Positions 25,752 through 34,982 of a DNA stretch of 64,000 bases are shown here, piece after piece. Source of the DNA: Glaciibacter superstes DSM 21135. Its GTDB lineage: Bacteria; Actinomycetota; Actinomycetes; Actinomycetales; Microbacteriaceae. Location: positions 62,001 to 126,000 of the forward strand of contig NZ_ATWH01000003.1 of the NCBI RefSeq assembly GCF_000421145.1. Direction: 5' to 3'. The translations under genes and the position numbers were made by a program. Position 1 is the stretch's first letter. Each line of letters opens with the position of its first letter. The notes under the pieces are model-generated. The model saw only the letters and a list, made by a program, of their open reading frames with translations, was not told the DNA's origin and made no database searches.

Positions 25752-26681
25752 TCAGAGCAGAATCGCGCGCGCTGTGACCACGTCGGCTGCAATCTGCTCG
25801 ATCAGCGGGTCGATCCCGGTGAAGGCCACCATGCCCCGGATGCGCTCAGCGAACGACACATCGACGACGTGGTCGTACAGATCGATTTCGCGGTCGAGGA
25901 CGTAGGCCTCCACCTGCTTGTTCGGCACCCCTTCGAAGGTGGGATTGTTGCCAACGGAAATCGCTGCCGGGTAGCGCACACCGGCATCCGTCAGCCAGCC
26001 CGCGTACACGCCGTCTGCCGGGATGAGCCCTTGGGACTCAGGAGACAGATTGGCGGTCGGGAAGCCGAGTTCACGGCCACGGGCTGCGCCGCGCACGACT
26101 ACCCCGCGCACGGTGGGGATGTGGCCGAGCAGTTCGGCGGCTGCCCGCACATCGCCGGCCCCCAGCAGCTCCCTGATCCAGGTGGACGACACCCTTCTTG
26201 TGCCGTCTGGCATCACGTCGTCGACGAGAGTGACGACGAAGCCATGCCGGGATCCCAGCTGCCTGAGTACTTCAACGTCGCCCGCACCCTTGTGGCCGAA
26301 ACGGAAGTCTCGTCCGACCAGGACCCGGCCGACGTGCAAGGCGTCAACCAGGATGTTCTGCACGAACTCCTCTGGCGTCAGCGATGCCAGCTCGCGGGTG
26401 AAGGCGAGCACCACTGCTGCGTCGATTCCGGTCTCGGCCAACAGCTCGGCCTTCTGTTCGATACTGACGAGCGAACTTGGGCACCGGTCGGGATTCAACA
26501 GCGCCAGCGGATTGCGATCAAACGTCACGACAACGGATGCCAGGCCGTCACGCTCGGCGAGGATGCGAAGTTCTGCGATCACCGCGCGATGCCCGGCGTG
26601 TACCCCGTCGAATTTGCCGATGGTGACGGCGGAGGGCGGCCAGTCGGCAGGAACTGCCTCGATGCCCTCGAACGTCTTCAC
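25752..26681 (-). CDS. ribF: bifunctional riboflavin kinase/FAD synthetase
   Basis: 309 residues from a GTG that overlaps the upstream stop (GTGA) and matches the family N-terminus (KTFEGIEAVP); the ATG at 26729 would add 16 unusual residues. The adenylyltransferase half has TIGKFDGVHAGH (nucleotide-binding HxGH type) and the kinase half has RGRELGFPTANL and the NPTF loop. It makes FMN and FAD from riboflavin. Last gene of the leftward tetR-truB operon. No FMN riboswitch is seen. Confidence 0.93.
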   Translation of the reverse strand: MKTFEGIEAVPADWPPSAVTIGKFDGVHAGHRAVIAELRILAERDGLASVVVTFDRNPLALLNPDRCPSSLVSIEQKAELLAETGIDAAVVLAFTRELASLTPEEFVQNILVDALHVGRVLVGRDFRFGHKGAGDVEVLRQLGSRHGFVVTLVDDVMPDGTRRVSSTWIRELLGAGDVRAAAELLGHIPTVRGVVVRGAARGRELGFPTANLSPESQGLIPADGVYAGWLTDAGVRYPAAISVGNNPTFEGVPNKQVEAYVLDREIDLYDHVVDVSFAERIRGMVAFTGIDPLIEQIAADVVTARAILL

Positions 26682-27148
26682 GATGCGCTCTCGCTCGGCC
26701 CGGTTGGCCGGTGCCTCGACAACCACCACATTCCGAGGATAGGCAGCACAAGCGGGATGAACAGGTAACCACGGCCGTATACCGACCAGACCGTGTCGTG
26801 CGGGAAGAGTGCTGGGTCGACCAGGCTCAATGTGCCGATGACCAGCACTCCCAGCATCTCGAAGCCGATGGTGATCCAGGCCACCCGGTACCAGGCGGTG
26901 CTGGGCCGCATGAGCGCGACCGTCGCGACGATATAGACGACGGCGGCGAGCGCCGACAGCGTGTACGCCAGCGGTGCTTCATCGAATTTGCCGACGATCT
27001 GCACAAACGAGCGACCGGTCGCCGCAAGGGCGAGCACTCCATACACGGCAATCAGGAGTCGGCCGATGCCGGTCACCCTGGTTCCCCGGCTCTTCTTGGT
27101 TACCCGGTTCTTCTTGGTTCCCTGGCTCATTACAGTCTGTCCACTCAT
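26678..27148 (-). CDS. small four-TM membrane protein
   Basis: 156 residues with a basic start (KKNRVTKKSRGTRVTG) and about four membrane segments (roughly 27-45, 58-80, 88-108, 125-145). No known domain. It overlaps ribF by 4 bp. Found between truB and ribF in the same operon, it may be a conserved neighbourhood protein of this family, but no function can be given. Confidence 0.65.
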   Translation of the reverse strand: MSGQTVMSQGTKKNRVTKKSRGTRVTGIGRLLIAVYGVLALAATGRSFVQIVGKFDEAPLAYTLSALAAVVYIVATVALMRPSTAWYRVAWITIGFEMLGVLVIGTLSLVDPALFPHDTVWSVYGRGYLFIPLVLPILGMWWLSRHRPTGPSESAS

Positions 27149-27190
27149 CGCCGTGCAATTATCGCAGTATCCGTAGGGGACGAAACACGC

Positions 27191-27559
27191 TCAGGCGCCC
27201 TGCACCGTCCAGATCTGCAGCATCCTGTACAGCATCACCCCGACGGACAGGCAGGCGACCCCAAGGATGACACTGCTCCATTTGCTTCGCTCGACGAGCG
27301 CCCAGAAGCCAGCGCCGACCGGCAGCAGGATCGCGCTGATCAGGTAGGTGTAGAACTCGAGCAGACTGCCGGTGGGGTGGTTTCCGACGGCCGGCGCGAT
27401 CAGGGCGATGATGAGCTGCACGATGAGCAGCACCTCCACCAGCGCAGTTGCCCCCATGGTCAGGTCGCTGGGCTTCCGCCCGGCCAGTCCGAGTGCCAGA
27501 CAGAGTAGCCCGCCGAGAACCGCGACGGCCAGCTGCACCCAGGTGAACCACTCGATCAT
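27191..27559 (-). CDS. small membrane protein
   Basis: 122 residues with four predicted membrane segments covering most of the protein (from WVQLAVAVLGG to the RMLQIWTV end). ATGA overlap with truB. The layout resembles small actinobacterial proteins of unknown function located after truB. No catalytic residues visible. Confidence 0.65.
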   Translation of the reverse strand: MIEWFTWVQLAVAVLGGLLCLALGLAGRKPSDLTMGATALVEVLLIVQLIIALIAPAVGNHPTGSLLEFYTYLISAILLPVGAGFWALVERSKWSSVILGVACLSVGVMLYRMLQIWTVQGA

Positions 27560-28569
27560 GGGGTGGCTCCGGTTTCGTCTGGACTGGTGTCAACTGGGCT
27601 GATTGCATCGGGCGGGAAATTCACCAGGACCCTGCCGATGCCGCCCTTCCGCTCAATCAGTCCAACCAGCCTGCCGTCCGGGTCGATGGCGGCGATCGGG
27701 CCGGCGGAGCGTGGCTCGGCGGGGTCAGGATCCGGGCCGAACGCAAGTCGTTTGCCGTGCATGAGATCGATAGCCTGCTCCCGGCTCAGATCCAGGCGCG
27801 GGAACAACCGGTCGGCCGCATCCGCCGGGGTGATCATCGCCGCCGCAAGGCCGTCTTCCGGGAGTTCGGCAAGTGTGGCGAGCGTCGCCGCGGAATCGAC
27901 CAGGAACGGACCGATCCTGGTGCGCCGAAGGCTGGTGAGGTGACCGCCGACGCCGAGCGCCGCACCGAGATCCCTGGCGAGTGCGCGAATGTAGGTTCCA
28001 GACGAGCAGACGACGCGCACCTCGAGATCGAGGTAGCCGTCGGCCTGCGCCACCGACACGAGATCGAACGCGCTCACCGTCACCCGGCGAGCGGCCAGCT
28101 CAACGTCCTCACCCGCGCGCACCCTGGCGTACGCACGCTTACCGTCGACCTTGATGGCGCTCACGGCACTGGGTCGCTGGTCGATCTCGCCGGTCAGCGC
28201 GGTGATGCCGTGCGCGATCGCCGCGGCTGAGAGGTCGGCGACGGATGCCGCGGGCGCGCGCTCAGAAAGCTCGCCCTCTGCGTCATCCGTCGTCGTCGAC
28301 GCACCGAGCCGGATCGTGGCCAGATATTCCTTGTCGAGTCCGACGATGTAGGTGAGCAGCCTGGTGGAGCTATTCACACCGAGGATCAGCAGGCCGGTCG
28401 CCATCGGGTCTAGCGTGCCGGCGTGGCCGACCTTGCGGGTGCCGACGATGCGGCGGGTGCGGGCGACGACATCGTGGCTGGTCCAGCCCTGCTCCTTGTC
28501 GACAAGAACCAGGCCGCTCACGACGCCCTCGCCTGAGCCGCGGGCACCGGCGCCTTTCGCAACGCTCAC
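27556..28569 (-). CDS. truB: tRNA pseudouridine55 synthase
   Basis: 337 residues from GTG 28569, which overlaps the stop of the upstream TetR gene (GTGA). Converts U55 of tRNAs to pseudouridine. The catalytic aspartate is in GHAGTLDPMATG (D54 with this start); KEYLATIRLG and the C-terminal region resembling a PUA-like domain follow. An in-frame GTG pair about 15 codons later (VVSGLVLVDK) is an alternative start. The coupling to a TetR-family gene is unusual. Confidence 0.93.
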   Translation of the reverse strand: MSVAKGAGARGSGEGVVSGLVLVDKEQGWTSHDVVARTRRIVGTRKVGHAGTLDPMATGLLILGVNSSTRLLTYIVGLDKEYLATIRLGASTTTDDAEGELSERAPAASVADLSAAAIAHGITALTGEIDQRPSAVSAIKVDGKRAYARVRAGEDVELAARRVTVSAFDLVSVAQADGYLDLEVRVVCSSGTYIRALARDLGAALGVGGHLTSLRRTRIGPFLVDSAATLATLAELPEDGLAAAMITPADAADRLFPRLDLSREQAIDLMHGKRLAFGPDPDPAEPRSAGPIAAIDPDGRLVGLIERKGGIGRVLVNFPPDAISPVDTSPDETGATP

Positions 28570-29207
28570 GACCGGTTCTCCGGAGCCGTCGAAACATGAA
28601 GCACAAGGTCGAGTTTGGTGCCAAGGGCGGCCGTCAGCAACTCGCACGCTGCGTCGTCCTCTTGGTAAAGGTCCGGCAGTCGCAGGGCGAGGAGCGTGTT
28701 CATCAGCATCCCGTGGGCAAGGAAATCTGCTGTCTGCTCCGCTTCGAAGCCGGCCTCTTCGCGGAGGAGCCGGTAGATCGAGAGAAAACCGCTCCTCGCC
28801 TTCGCTCCGATGACCGGGTCGTGGCCCGTGATGAACGCTTGCATCAACGACATCAGGATGCCCTTGTCTTCAATCAGATCGACGTATGCGGCGCCGAGCC
28901 GAGGAGCGAGGAACTCCTCTCTCTCCAGCCCCTCGGGAACCGGCTCGGCGAGCACCGCACGAAACGAGATGTCGAGCTTGTCAAGCGCCCGCTGCAGCAC
29001 CTCGAGGAAGAGATTCTCTTTCGTGCCGAACATGCGAACGACGTACGGCTGGCTGATGCCGGCTGCCTGGGCAACCTGGTCTGTTGTTGCACCGGAGTAT
29101 CCGCGTTCGCCGAACACCCTGCTCGCGGCGGCGAGAATCTGCTCGCGGCGCAAAGCAGCCGGAATCCGCTCGGCGACGGCCGGCTTCTCGGGAATTTTCT
29201 CAATCAC
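28566..29207 (-). CDS. TetR-family repressor of the divergent efflux pump
   Basis: 213 residues from a GTG. The HTH is at about 20-65 (REQILAAASRVFGERGYSG, then TTDQVAQAAGISQPYVVRMF). Ligand-binding C-terminal helices follow. It is divergent from a DHA2 pump and two palindromes lie between them, one exactly filling a -35/-10 spacer, so it most likely represses both. It overlaps truB by 4 bp, placing a tRNA-modification gene under or behind a drug-responsive promoter. Confidence 0.88.
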   Translation of the reverse strand: MIEKIPEKPAVAERIPAALRREQILAAASRVFGERGYSGATTDQVAQAAGISQPYVVRMFGTKENLFLEVLQRALDKLDISFRAVLAEPVPEGLEREEFLAPRLGAAYVDLIEDKGILMSLMQAFITGHDPVIGAKARSGFLSIYRLLREEAGFEAEQTADFLAHGMLMNTLLALRLPDLYQEDDAACELLTAALGTKLDLVLHVSTAPENRS

Positions 29208-29209
29208 AC

Positions 29210-29264
29210 TTGACAGGTTATCAGTCGATAACTAGTCTTTCGACTTGTAATCATTCAATTACAA
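29210..29264. promoter_or_regulatory. promoter and two TetR-type operators
   Basis: TTGACA (29210-29215) and TAGTCT (29233-29238) are 17 bp apart. Filling the spacer is GTTATC-N4-GATAAC (29217-29232, perfect 6-bp arms). Just downstream is TTGTAAT-N6-ATTACAA (29245-29264, perfect 7-bp arms). This is the usual layout of a TetR-family divergent control region. Confidence 0.72.
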
Positions 29265-29278
29265 CCTAAGGATTTCGT

Positions 29279-30739
29279 GTGACCTCCCTCTCACAACGCC
29301 GCGTGCCAGTCTGGCTGGCTGTCGTCGCCGCCTCGCTCCCGATGTTCATGGCGACCCTCGACAACCTCGTCGTCACCAGCGCCCTTCCCGTCATCAGCCA
29401 GGACCTGTCGGCGTCCATCGAAGACCTGCAGTGGGTGATGAACGCCTACGCCCTGAGCTTTGCGACCTTCATGCTGATGGCCGTTGCCCTCGGCGACCGG
29501 TTCGGCCGCCGCCGCGTGTTCCTGGCCGGCATCGCCCTCTTCACGTTCGCCTCCGCCCTCTGCGCCGTCGCTGTCGAGCCCTGGATGCTCATCGGGGCCA
29601 GAGCCCTCCAGGGCGTTGGCGCCGCGGCGCTCATGCCGCTATCACTGACTCTCCTCGTCGGCTCGGTCAGTGACCGCCTGCGGCCGGCCGCCATCGGCAT
29701 CTGGGGTGGCATCTCCGGTCTCGGCGTTGCACTTGGACCGCTCATCGGCGGAGCAGTGGTGGAGGGGTGGAACTGGCAGGCCATCTTCTGGCTCAATGTG
29801 CCGCTCGGCATCGTCTCGGTGCCGCTGGTCGTACTCGCCTTGCCGAACAGCTTCGGAACACGGGTTCGCGCTGACGTCGTCGGGCTCGTGCTTGCCGGCT
29901 TCGGTGTGCTCGGCCTGGTCTACGGCATCGTTCGGGGAAACGATGCAGGCTGGGACAGCGCAGAGGTTCTGGCCACCCTCGTCGGCGGCGGCATCCTGCT
30001 GGTGCTGTTTGTACTCTGGGAGATGCGCACCAGCGCTCCGTTGCTGCCCCTTCGGCTGTTCCGTGATCGAAGCTTCACCGTGGCGAACCTTGTCGGAATC
30101 ACGTTCAGCTTCGGTATCTTCGGTGCCGTCTTCATCCTCATCCAGTTCCTGCAGATCGTGCAGGGGCACTCGCCACTCGAGGCCGGGCTGATGACCATGC
30201 CGTGGACGCTGGCCCCGATGGTTGTCGCGCCCCTCACCGGTTTTCTCAGCCCGCGCACTGGCACTCGCCTGCCCATCGTGGTCGGGCTGGTGTTCATGGC
30301 CGTCTCCATGGCGTGGCTTGCGCTGGTCATGACGGCGACCGTTCCGTATGCCGATCTGGTTATCCCGTTCATCCTCGCCGGTGTCGGCATGGGCATGGTG
30401 TTCGCTCCGAGTTCGACGGCGGTGCTCGTCAATATGGCCCCGGCGGACCACGCGAAGGCCTCCGGAACCAACTCCACGCTGCGAGAGATCGGTGTTGCCC
30501 TCGGTATCGCGGTACTCACGGCCGTCTTCGCCGGAGCCGGCGGTGAGTTGACTCCGACCGGCTATGTCGATGCATCGATTCCGGCGATCTTCACCGCGAC
30601 CGGCATCCTGGCCGTGGCCGCCCTGATCGCACTCGCGTTGCCCTCCGGTCGACGTTCGGCCGCAATCCACGGCACGGAAGCCGAGCAGGTTGTTGCCGCC
30701 CTCGCCAACGCGGAGCCGGAACCGGTCAGTGCCCGTTAG
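29279..30739 (+). CDS. MFS efflux transporter, DHA2 (EmrB/QacA-like) type
   Basis: A 486-residue transporter with 14 expected membrane segments. Signature motifs are LDNLVVTSALPVI in the first segment, motif A GDRFGRRR near residue 75-82, and motif C-type GLGVALGPLIGG. GTG start with AAGGA ribosome site at good spacing. Expected to expel drugs or toxic organics by proton antiport; controlled by the divergent TetR gene. Confidence 0.9.
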   Translation: MTSLSQRRVPVWLAVVAASLPMFMATLDNLVVTSALPVISQDLSASIEDLQWVMNAYALSFATFMLMAVALGDRFGRRRVFLAGIALFTFASALCAVAVEPWMLIGARALQGVGAAALMPLSLTLLVGSVSDRLRPAAIGIWGGISGLGVALGPLIGGAVVEGWNWQAIFWLNVPLGIVSVPLVVLALPNSFGTRVRADVVGLVLAGFGVLGLVYGIVRGNDAGWDSAEVLATLVGGGILLVLFVLWEMRTSAPLLPLRLFRDRSFTVANLVGITFSFGIFGAVFILIQFLQIVQGHSPLEAGLMTMPWTLAPMVVAPLTGFLSPRTGTRLPIVVGLVFMAVSMAWLALVMTATVPYADLVIPFILAGVGMGMVFAPSSTAVLVNMAPADHAKASGTNSTLREIGVALGIAVLTAVFAGAGGELTPTGYVDASIPAIFTATGILAVAALIALALPSGRRSAAIHGTEAEQVVAALANAEPEPVSAR

Positions 30740-30785
30740 ATGCGCGGTGCACGTTCGAACGCCCGGTGCGATCTAGGCTGGAGCG

Positions 30786-31787
30786 ATGCAGATCGCGATC
30801 ATCGGGGCGGGGGCCCTCGGCGGCACCTTCGCGGCACTCCTGGAGAAGGCCGGGCACGAGATCACGGTGACTGCCCGCGGTACCGGACTGGCAGTGATTC
30901 GCGAGAACGGCATCCGTCTCACCGGCGGTTTCGGAGAGGTGCACGCCAGGCCGGCAGCGCTCGAGCGGCTGGTCGAGCGGCCGGACCTGGCCCTGGTCTG
31001 CACCAAGGCGCAGGATGCCGAAACCGCGCTGGCCGCCAACGCTCGGCTGCTCGATGGGTCACCGGTGATCGTCGTGCAGAACGGCCTCGATGGTGTGGCG
31101 ACCGCTGGGCGACTCCTCCCCGCGTCAGAATGCTTCGGCGCGCTGTCGATCGTTGCTGCGAATTACACGGAGCCGGGGCAGGTCAGGGTCACGACGGCGG
31201 CGCCGACATACATCGGGCGGGGAAGCGGTGCGGTCGACGACGAGACGCTGCGCTGGCAGGCCGTGCTGGATGCCGCGCTCCCCACTGTCGCCATCGGCAA
31301 CTTCGTCGGCGCCCAGTGGACCAAGCTCATCGTGAACATGCTGAACTCGCTCCCGGCCATCACCGGTCTGACGGTGCAACAGTGCGTCGATCATGCTGGA
31401 CTCCGCCGGATCATGACGGCGAGCATGCGGGAAGCGGTGCGGGTCGGCGTGGCCAGGGGTGTGCGATTCGGTTCGCTGCAGGCGCTTGGCGACCGGCGGC
31501 TGCGGTCTTTCGCCCACTTGCCGCTCTGGGCAGGCCAGGTGTTGCCTGGGCTGATGCGGGTACGCATGGGCAACGTGCCGAACCTCGGCTCGACCCTGCA
31601 GAGCGTGAAGCGCGGTCAACTGACAGAGGTCGACTTCCTGAACGGCGCGATCGTGCGCGAGGCCACCCTGGCCGGCTTCGGTGCGCCGGTGAACGCACTG
31701 CTGGTCGAACTCGTTCACGAGGTGGAGGCTTCTGGCTTCCTCTCCCCCGGCTCAGTCATTGACCGGGCGGCCCCGGTCATCCGCTGA
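30786..31787 (+). CDS. ketopantoate reductase (PanE/ApbA) family protein
   Basis: 333 residues. The Rossmann motif IIGAGALGG is at the N-terminus, CTKAQD carries the family's NADPH-side lysine region, and WTKLIVNMLNSL near residue 178-189 holds the catalytic lysine. Full-length fold including the C-terminal helical domain. It may be the pantothenate-pathway enzyme, but many actinobacteria have several paralogues of this family, and no pan genes are nearby, so the symbol is withheld. Confidence 0.85.
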   Translation: MQIAIIGAGALGGTFAALLEKAGHEITVTARGTGLAVIRENGIRLTGGFGEVHARPAALERLVERPDLALVCTKAQDAETALAANARLLDGSPVIVVQNGLDGVATAGRLLPASECFGALSIVAANYTEPGQVRVTTAAPTYIGRGSGAVDDETLRWQAVLDAALPTVAIGNFVGAQWTKLIVNMLNSLPAITGLTVQQCVDHAGLRRIMTASMREAVRVGVARGVRFGSLQALGDRRLRSFAHLPLWAGQVLPGLMRVRMGNVPNLGSTLQSVKRGQLTEVDFLNGAIVREATLAGFGAPVNALLVELVHEVEASGFLSPGSVIDRAAPVIR

Positions 31788-31827
31788 CTGGCGAGAGTGA
31801 CACGCCGGCGAATGTGGCATACCTGCC

Positions 31828-32052
31828 TCAGGAAGCCTGCGGGATCGGTTGGTATGTCGCCATCAGCACTCCAGTCGCGGTTGACGTGCTGCCAACCAGC
31901 TGCAATCGGTGCGCCTCGTCGTCCGGACCGAACAATCGGTGACCCGAGCCGAGCACAAGCGGATGAATCATGAGGAACAGCTCGTCCACGAGGCCGTATG
32001 GCAGCAGGGAGCGGATGAGCTGACCGCTGCCCATGATGACGAGGTTCCGCAT
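31828..32052 (-). pseudogene. RibD C-terminal/DHFR-like reductase, 5'-truncated
   Basis: 74 residues corresponding to only the last third of the RibD-C (dihydrofolate-reductase-like) family: LVIMGSGQLIRSLLPYGLVD, then LVLGSGHRLFG. Family members are about 180-190 residues; the N-terminal substrate and NADPH half is missing. The remaining ATG directly abuts the stop of the upstream kinase-like gene (TGAATG), so a deletion has joined the two and the fragment may still be translated. Not expected to be active. Confidence 0.78.
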
Positions 32053-32655
32053 TCAGCAACTGTCGGTGAACAGGCGGTGCGGGGCATCCGGATCTGAGTT
32101 GTCGATGAGCGCAGAGACCAGCGCGTTCGGGGTCTCTTCCGCGAGATACAGGCGGTCGGCCTCCGACTCGGCTTCCGCCGCCAGGAGGATGCTGTATGAC
32201 CACAGGCCGCGCAATTCGCGCCGGTTGGCGAATTCGCCATCGACGATGAGCGTGGCAGCGTCTGGCGCGGTGAGCCAGGTCGGTTCGATCCAGGTATCGC
32301 TGTCTGGGTTGAAGACCTTCATGACAAAACCGGTGCTGCCGCCCATCCGGAACGGTTCGACCAGCACCCTGCGTAGTGCCGAATAGTCGTAGCCGTGGCG
32401 AAACAGGCGCTCCTCGGATTCCGGACCGAACTTGGCCTGCTCGGCACGCGACCGTTGAAAATAGCGCAACGATGCGCGGAACTCTGGGTGCTCCCGCTCG
32501 TCGAAGACAGCGGCCAGATCATCGGCGAACTCTGCACGGCCGGCAGAATCCGGCCCGTCGACAGAGACGATGGCGCGACCGCGCCCGTAGTTGTGGAGGA
32601 TCTCCGTGGCGAGGGAGCGAAGAAATTCGATGCGCGGGGTCGAGACGAGCTTCAT
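32053..32655 (-). CDS. uridine-kinase-like protein with degenerate P-loop
   Basis: 200 residues related to actinobacterial uridine/nucleoside kinase-like proteins (start region RIEFLRSLATEILHNYGRGR, then SVDGPDSAGRAEFADDLA; later RHGYDYSALRRVLVEPF). The Walker A position reads GPDSAGRAEF: the catalytic lysine is arginine and the following Ser/Thr is alanine, so ATP hydrolysis is doubtful. The C-terminus (DSC) stops right at the truncated RibD-C gene and could itself be altered by that junction. Confidence 0.7.
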   Translation of the reverse strand: MKLVSTPRIEFLRSLATEILHNYGRGRAIVSVDGPDSAGRAEFADDLAAVFDEREHPEFRASLRYFQRSRAEQAKFGPESEERLFRHGYDYSALRRVLVEPFRMGGSTGFVMKVFNPDSDTWIEPTWLTAPDAATLIVDGEFANRRELRGLWSYSILLAAEAESEADRLYLAEETPNALVSALIDNSDPDAPHRLFTDSC

Positions 32656-32747
32656 GAATCGAGACTAGTCCGCATGCCCACATCACGGAGCGGGCGACCG
32701 CCCCTTAACGACGCGAGCACACCGCGCGAACGCCTAGGTTGGACAGG

Positions 32748-33647
32748 ATGACTGCCATAGCTCCTCCAGCCGATACTGCCGGCATTGCGCCCGCGATCAC
32801 CGCCTGGTTCCGTGCGAACGGGCGCGACCTGCCCTGGCGACGGGACGGCTTTTCCGCCTGGGGAACCCTGGTCAGCGAGTTCATGCTCCAGCAGACTCCG
32901 GTCAGCCGAGTGGTGCCACGACTGGAGGAGTGGCTGGAGCGCTGGCCGACTCCTGTGGCCCTCGCCGCGGTCCCGGCCGGTGAAGCGGTGCGGGCCTGGG
33001 CGAGCCTTGGCTACCCGAGGCGTGCGCTCTGGCTGCACGCCGCTGCGGTGGAGATCACCGAGCGACACGGCGGGGTCGTGCCGGAAGACGTCGACGCGCT
33101 CCTCGCGCTGTCGGGGGTCGGGGACTACACCGCGCGTGCGGTGGCGGTCTTCGCCTACGGCCGCCGGCATCCGGTGGTCGACACCAACACCAGGCGGGTC
33201 ATCGCGCGCGCAGTCGCCGGCCAGGCCGACCCCGCACCGCCCGGCCGTGTGCGGGACCTCGAAGCGATGAGCACGCTCCTGCCAGTTGACGCGACTGAGG
33301 CAGCCGCGTTCAACGCGGGAATCATGGAGCTGGGAGCCCTGGTCTGTGTCGCACGGAACCCCCGCTGCGCTGAGTGCCCCATCCGGAATGTGTGCGCCTG
33401 GCGCACGGCGGGTTACCCGGCGTATTCCGGGCCGCGGAAGAAAGTGCAAAAGAAGTACGCGGGCAGCGACCGCCAGGTGCGCGGACTCATCCTCGCCGAG
33501 CTACGGTCAACGCATCATCCGGTGACGGATCTCGAGATCGCCGGTTTGTGGCAGGATGCCGCGCAGCTGGGTCGCGCAATGACCGGGCTCCTGGCCGACG
33601 GCCTGGCCGTGATGGTCGAACCGGGTTCATACACGCTGCCAGACTGA
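32748..33647 (+). CDS. mutY: A/G-specific adenine glycosylase
   Basis: 299 residues. Removes adenine mispaired with 8-oxoguanine. The helix-hairpin-helix and catalytic parts are seen: EFMLQQTPVSRV with the catalytic glutamate, LSGVGDYTARAVAVFA, and VVDTNTRRVIAR with the catalytic aspartate. The iron-sulfur motif C-x6-C-x2-C-x5-C is complete (CVARNPRCAECPIRNVC). Slightly short at the C-terminus compared with enzymes having a NUDIX-like domain, as is common in actinobacteria. The ATG at 32748 is chosen over an upstream TTG. Confidence 0.93.
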   Translation: MTAIAPPADTAGIAPAITAWFRANGRDLPWRRDGFSAWGTLVSEFMLQQTPVSRVVPRLEEWLERWPTPVALAAVPAGEAVRAWASLGYPRRALWLHAAAVEITERHGGVVPEDVDALLALSGVGDYTARAVAVFAYGRRHPVVDTNTRRVIARAVAGQADPAPPGRVRDLEAMSTLLPVDATEAAAFNAGIMELGALVCVARNPRCAECPIRNVCAWRTAGYPAYSGPRKKVQKKYAGSDRQVRGLILAELRSTHHPVTDLEIAGLWQDAAQLGRAMTGLLADGLAVMVEPGSYTLPD

Positions 33648-33712
33648 ATCTGGCGAAATATCATCCGCCGGAAGGCCAACGCGGCCGAGGCCAACAACGG
33701 GAGAACGGGCAC

Positions 33713-34975
33713 ATGAAGAACTGGGCAGGCAACCTCGAGTACACGGCGGCCGAACATCGCCAGCCGCGCACGATAGACGAACTGGCGGAGATCGTCGTGT
33801 CGAGCCCGAGGGTGAAGGCGCTGGGTTCCCGGCACTCCTTTAACGATGCGGCCGACACGAGTGGCGTTCTCGTTTCCCTCGGCAATCTTCCCGGTGAAGT
33901 CGAGATCGACGAATCGAACGGCGTGGTGCGTGTCCCAGCGGGTCACACCTACGCCGACGTCGGTTCGGCACTGCAGTCGAACGGCTTCGCCCTCCATAAC
34001 CTGGCATCGCTCCCGCACATCTCCGTCGCCGGCGCCGTGCAGACCGGGACCCACGGTTCCGGGGTGGCGAACGGGTCGCTGGCATCTGCAGTTCGAGCGT
34101 TCGACATCGTTCGGGCCTCCGGTGAGACAGAGACGCTGCAGGCCGGAGGCCGGGACTTCGACGCATCCGTCGTCGGACTCGGTGCACTCGGAATCGTCAC
34201 CAGCGTGACACTCGCCATCGAACCGACCTTTGAGGTCGCCCAGCACGTGCACGAGGGCATGCCGTGGGATGCCGCGCTCGCAAACTGGCCTGCCGTCACC
34301 GGAAGCGCATACAGCGTGAGCGTGTTCACCACCTTCCAGGGCGAGAACACCCACCAGATCTGGGTGAAACACCGGGTCGACGACGAGGCTCACTTCGACC
34401 TTGCAACTCTGGGCGGGCGCGAGTCGCTGGTTCCGCTGCATCCGTTGCCCGATGTGCTTCCTGATGCCCTGACCGGCGAGCACAGCACCACCGTGCAGCT
34501 CAGGCAGCCTGGACCGTGGAATGAGCGATTGCCGCACTTCAGGTCGGAGTTCCAACCAAGCCACGGCGACGAGATCCAGTCGGAATACTTGGTTCCGGCC
34601 GATCAGGCGGTTCACGCGATCGAAGCGCTCCGCGGGATCAGTGACCTGATTGCACCGCTGCTCTACATTTCAGAACTGCGCACGGTCGCCGCCGATGCGG
34701 CGTGGCTCAGCCCGAGCCAGGGCCGCGACAGCCTCGCGATCCACTTCACCTGGCAGCAGCGGCCCGCCGAGATCTTTGCGGTGCTCCCCCGAATCGAGGA
34801 AGCGCTTGCGCCGTTCGATCCGAGGCCGCACTGGGGCAAGGTGTCGGTGATGCCGCGCGAGCGTCTACGCCTCGCCTACCCGCGCCTCGACGACTTCGCG
34901 GCCCTGGCCGGCAGGGTCGACCCGCTCGGCAAGTTTCGCAATGCGTTCCTGGAGCGGTCGGTTTTCGCGGCGTGA
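33713..34975 (+). CDS. FAD-linked alditol/xylitol oxidase-like protein
   Basis: 420 residues of the VAO/PCMH flavoprotein family. The FAD domain has KALGSRHSFND and HISVAGAVQTGTHGSG, where the histidine in GTHGSG is the usual covalent flavin site of related alditol oxidases. The C-terminal D-arabinono-lactone oxidase domain ends with HWGKVS, RYP-like AYPRLDDFAAL and DPLGKFRNAFLE. Expected to oxidise a polyol or aldonolactone with oxygen. Separate start from mutY, 65 bp downstream. Confidence 0.88.
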   Translation: MKNWAGNLEYTAAEHRQPRTIDELAEIVVSSPRVKALGSRHSFNDAADTSGVLVSLGNLPGEVEIDESNGVVRVPAGHTYADVGSALQSNGFALHNLASLPHISVAGAVQTGTHGSGVANGSLASAVRAFDIVRASGETETLQAGGRDFDASVVGLGALGIVTSVTLAIEPTFEVAQHVHEGMPWDAALANWPAVTGSAYSVSVFTTFQGENTHQIWVKHRVDDEAHFDLATLGGRESLVPLHPLPDVLPDALTGEHSTTVQLRQPGPWNERLPHFRSEFQPSHGDEIQSEYLVPADQAVHAIEALRGISDLIAPLLYISELRTVAADAAWLSPSQGRDSLAIHFTWQQRPAEIFAVLPRIEEALAPFDPRPHWGKVSVMPRERLRLAYPRLDDFAALAGRVDPLGKFRNAFLERSVFAA

Positions 34976-34982
34976 GCGCCCG

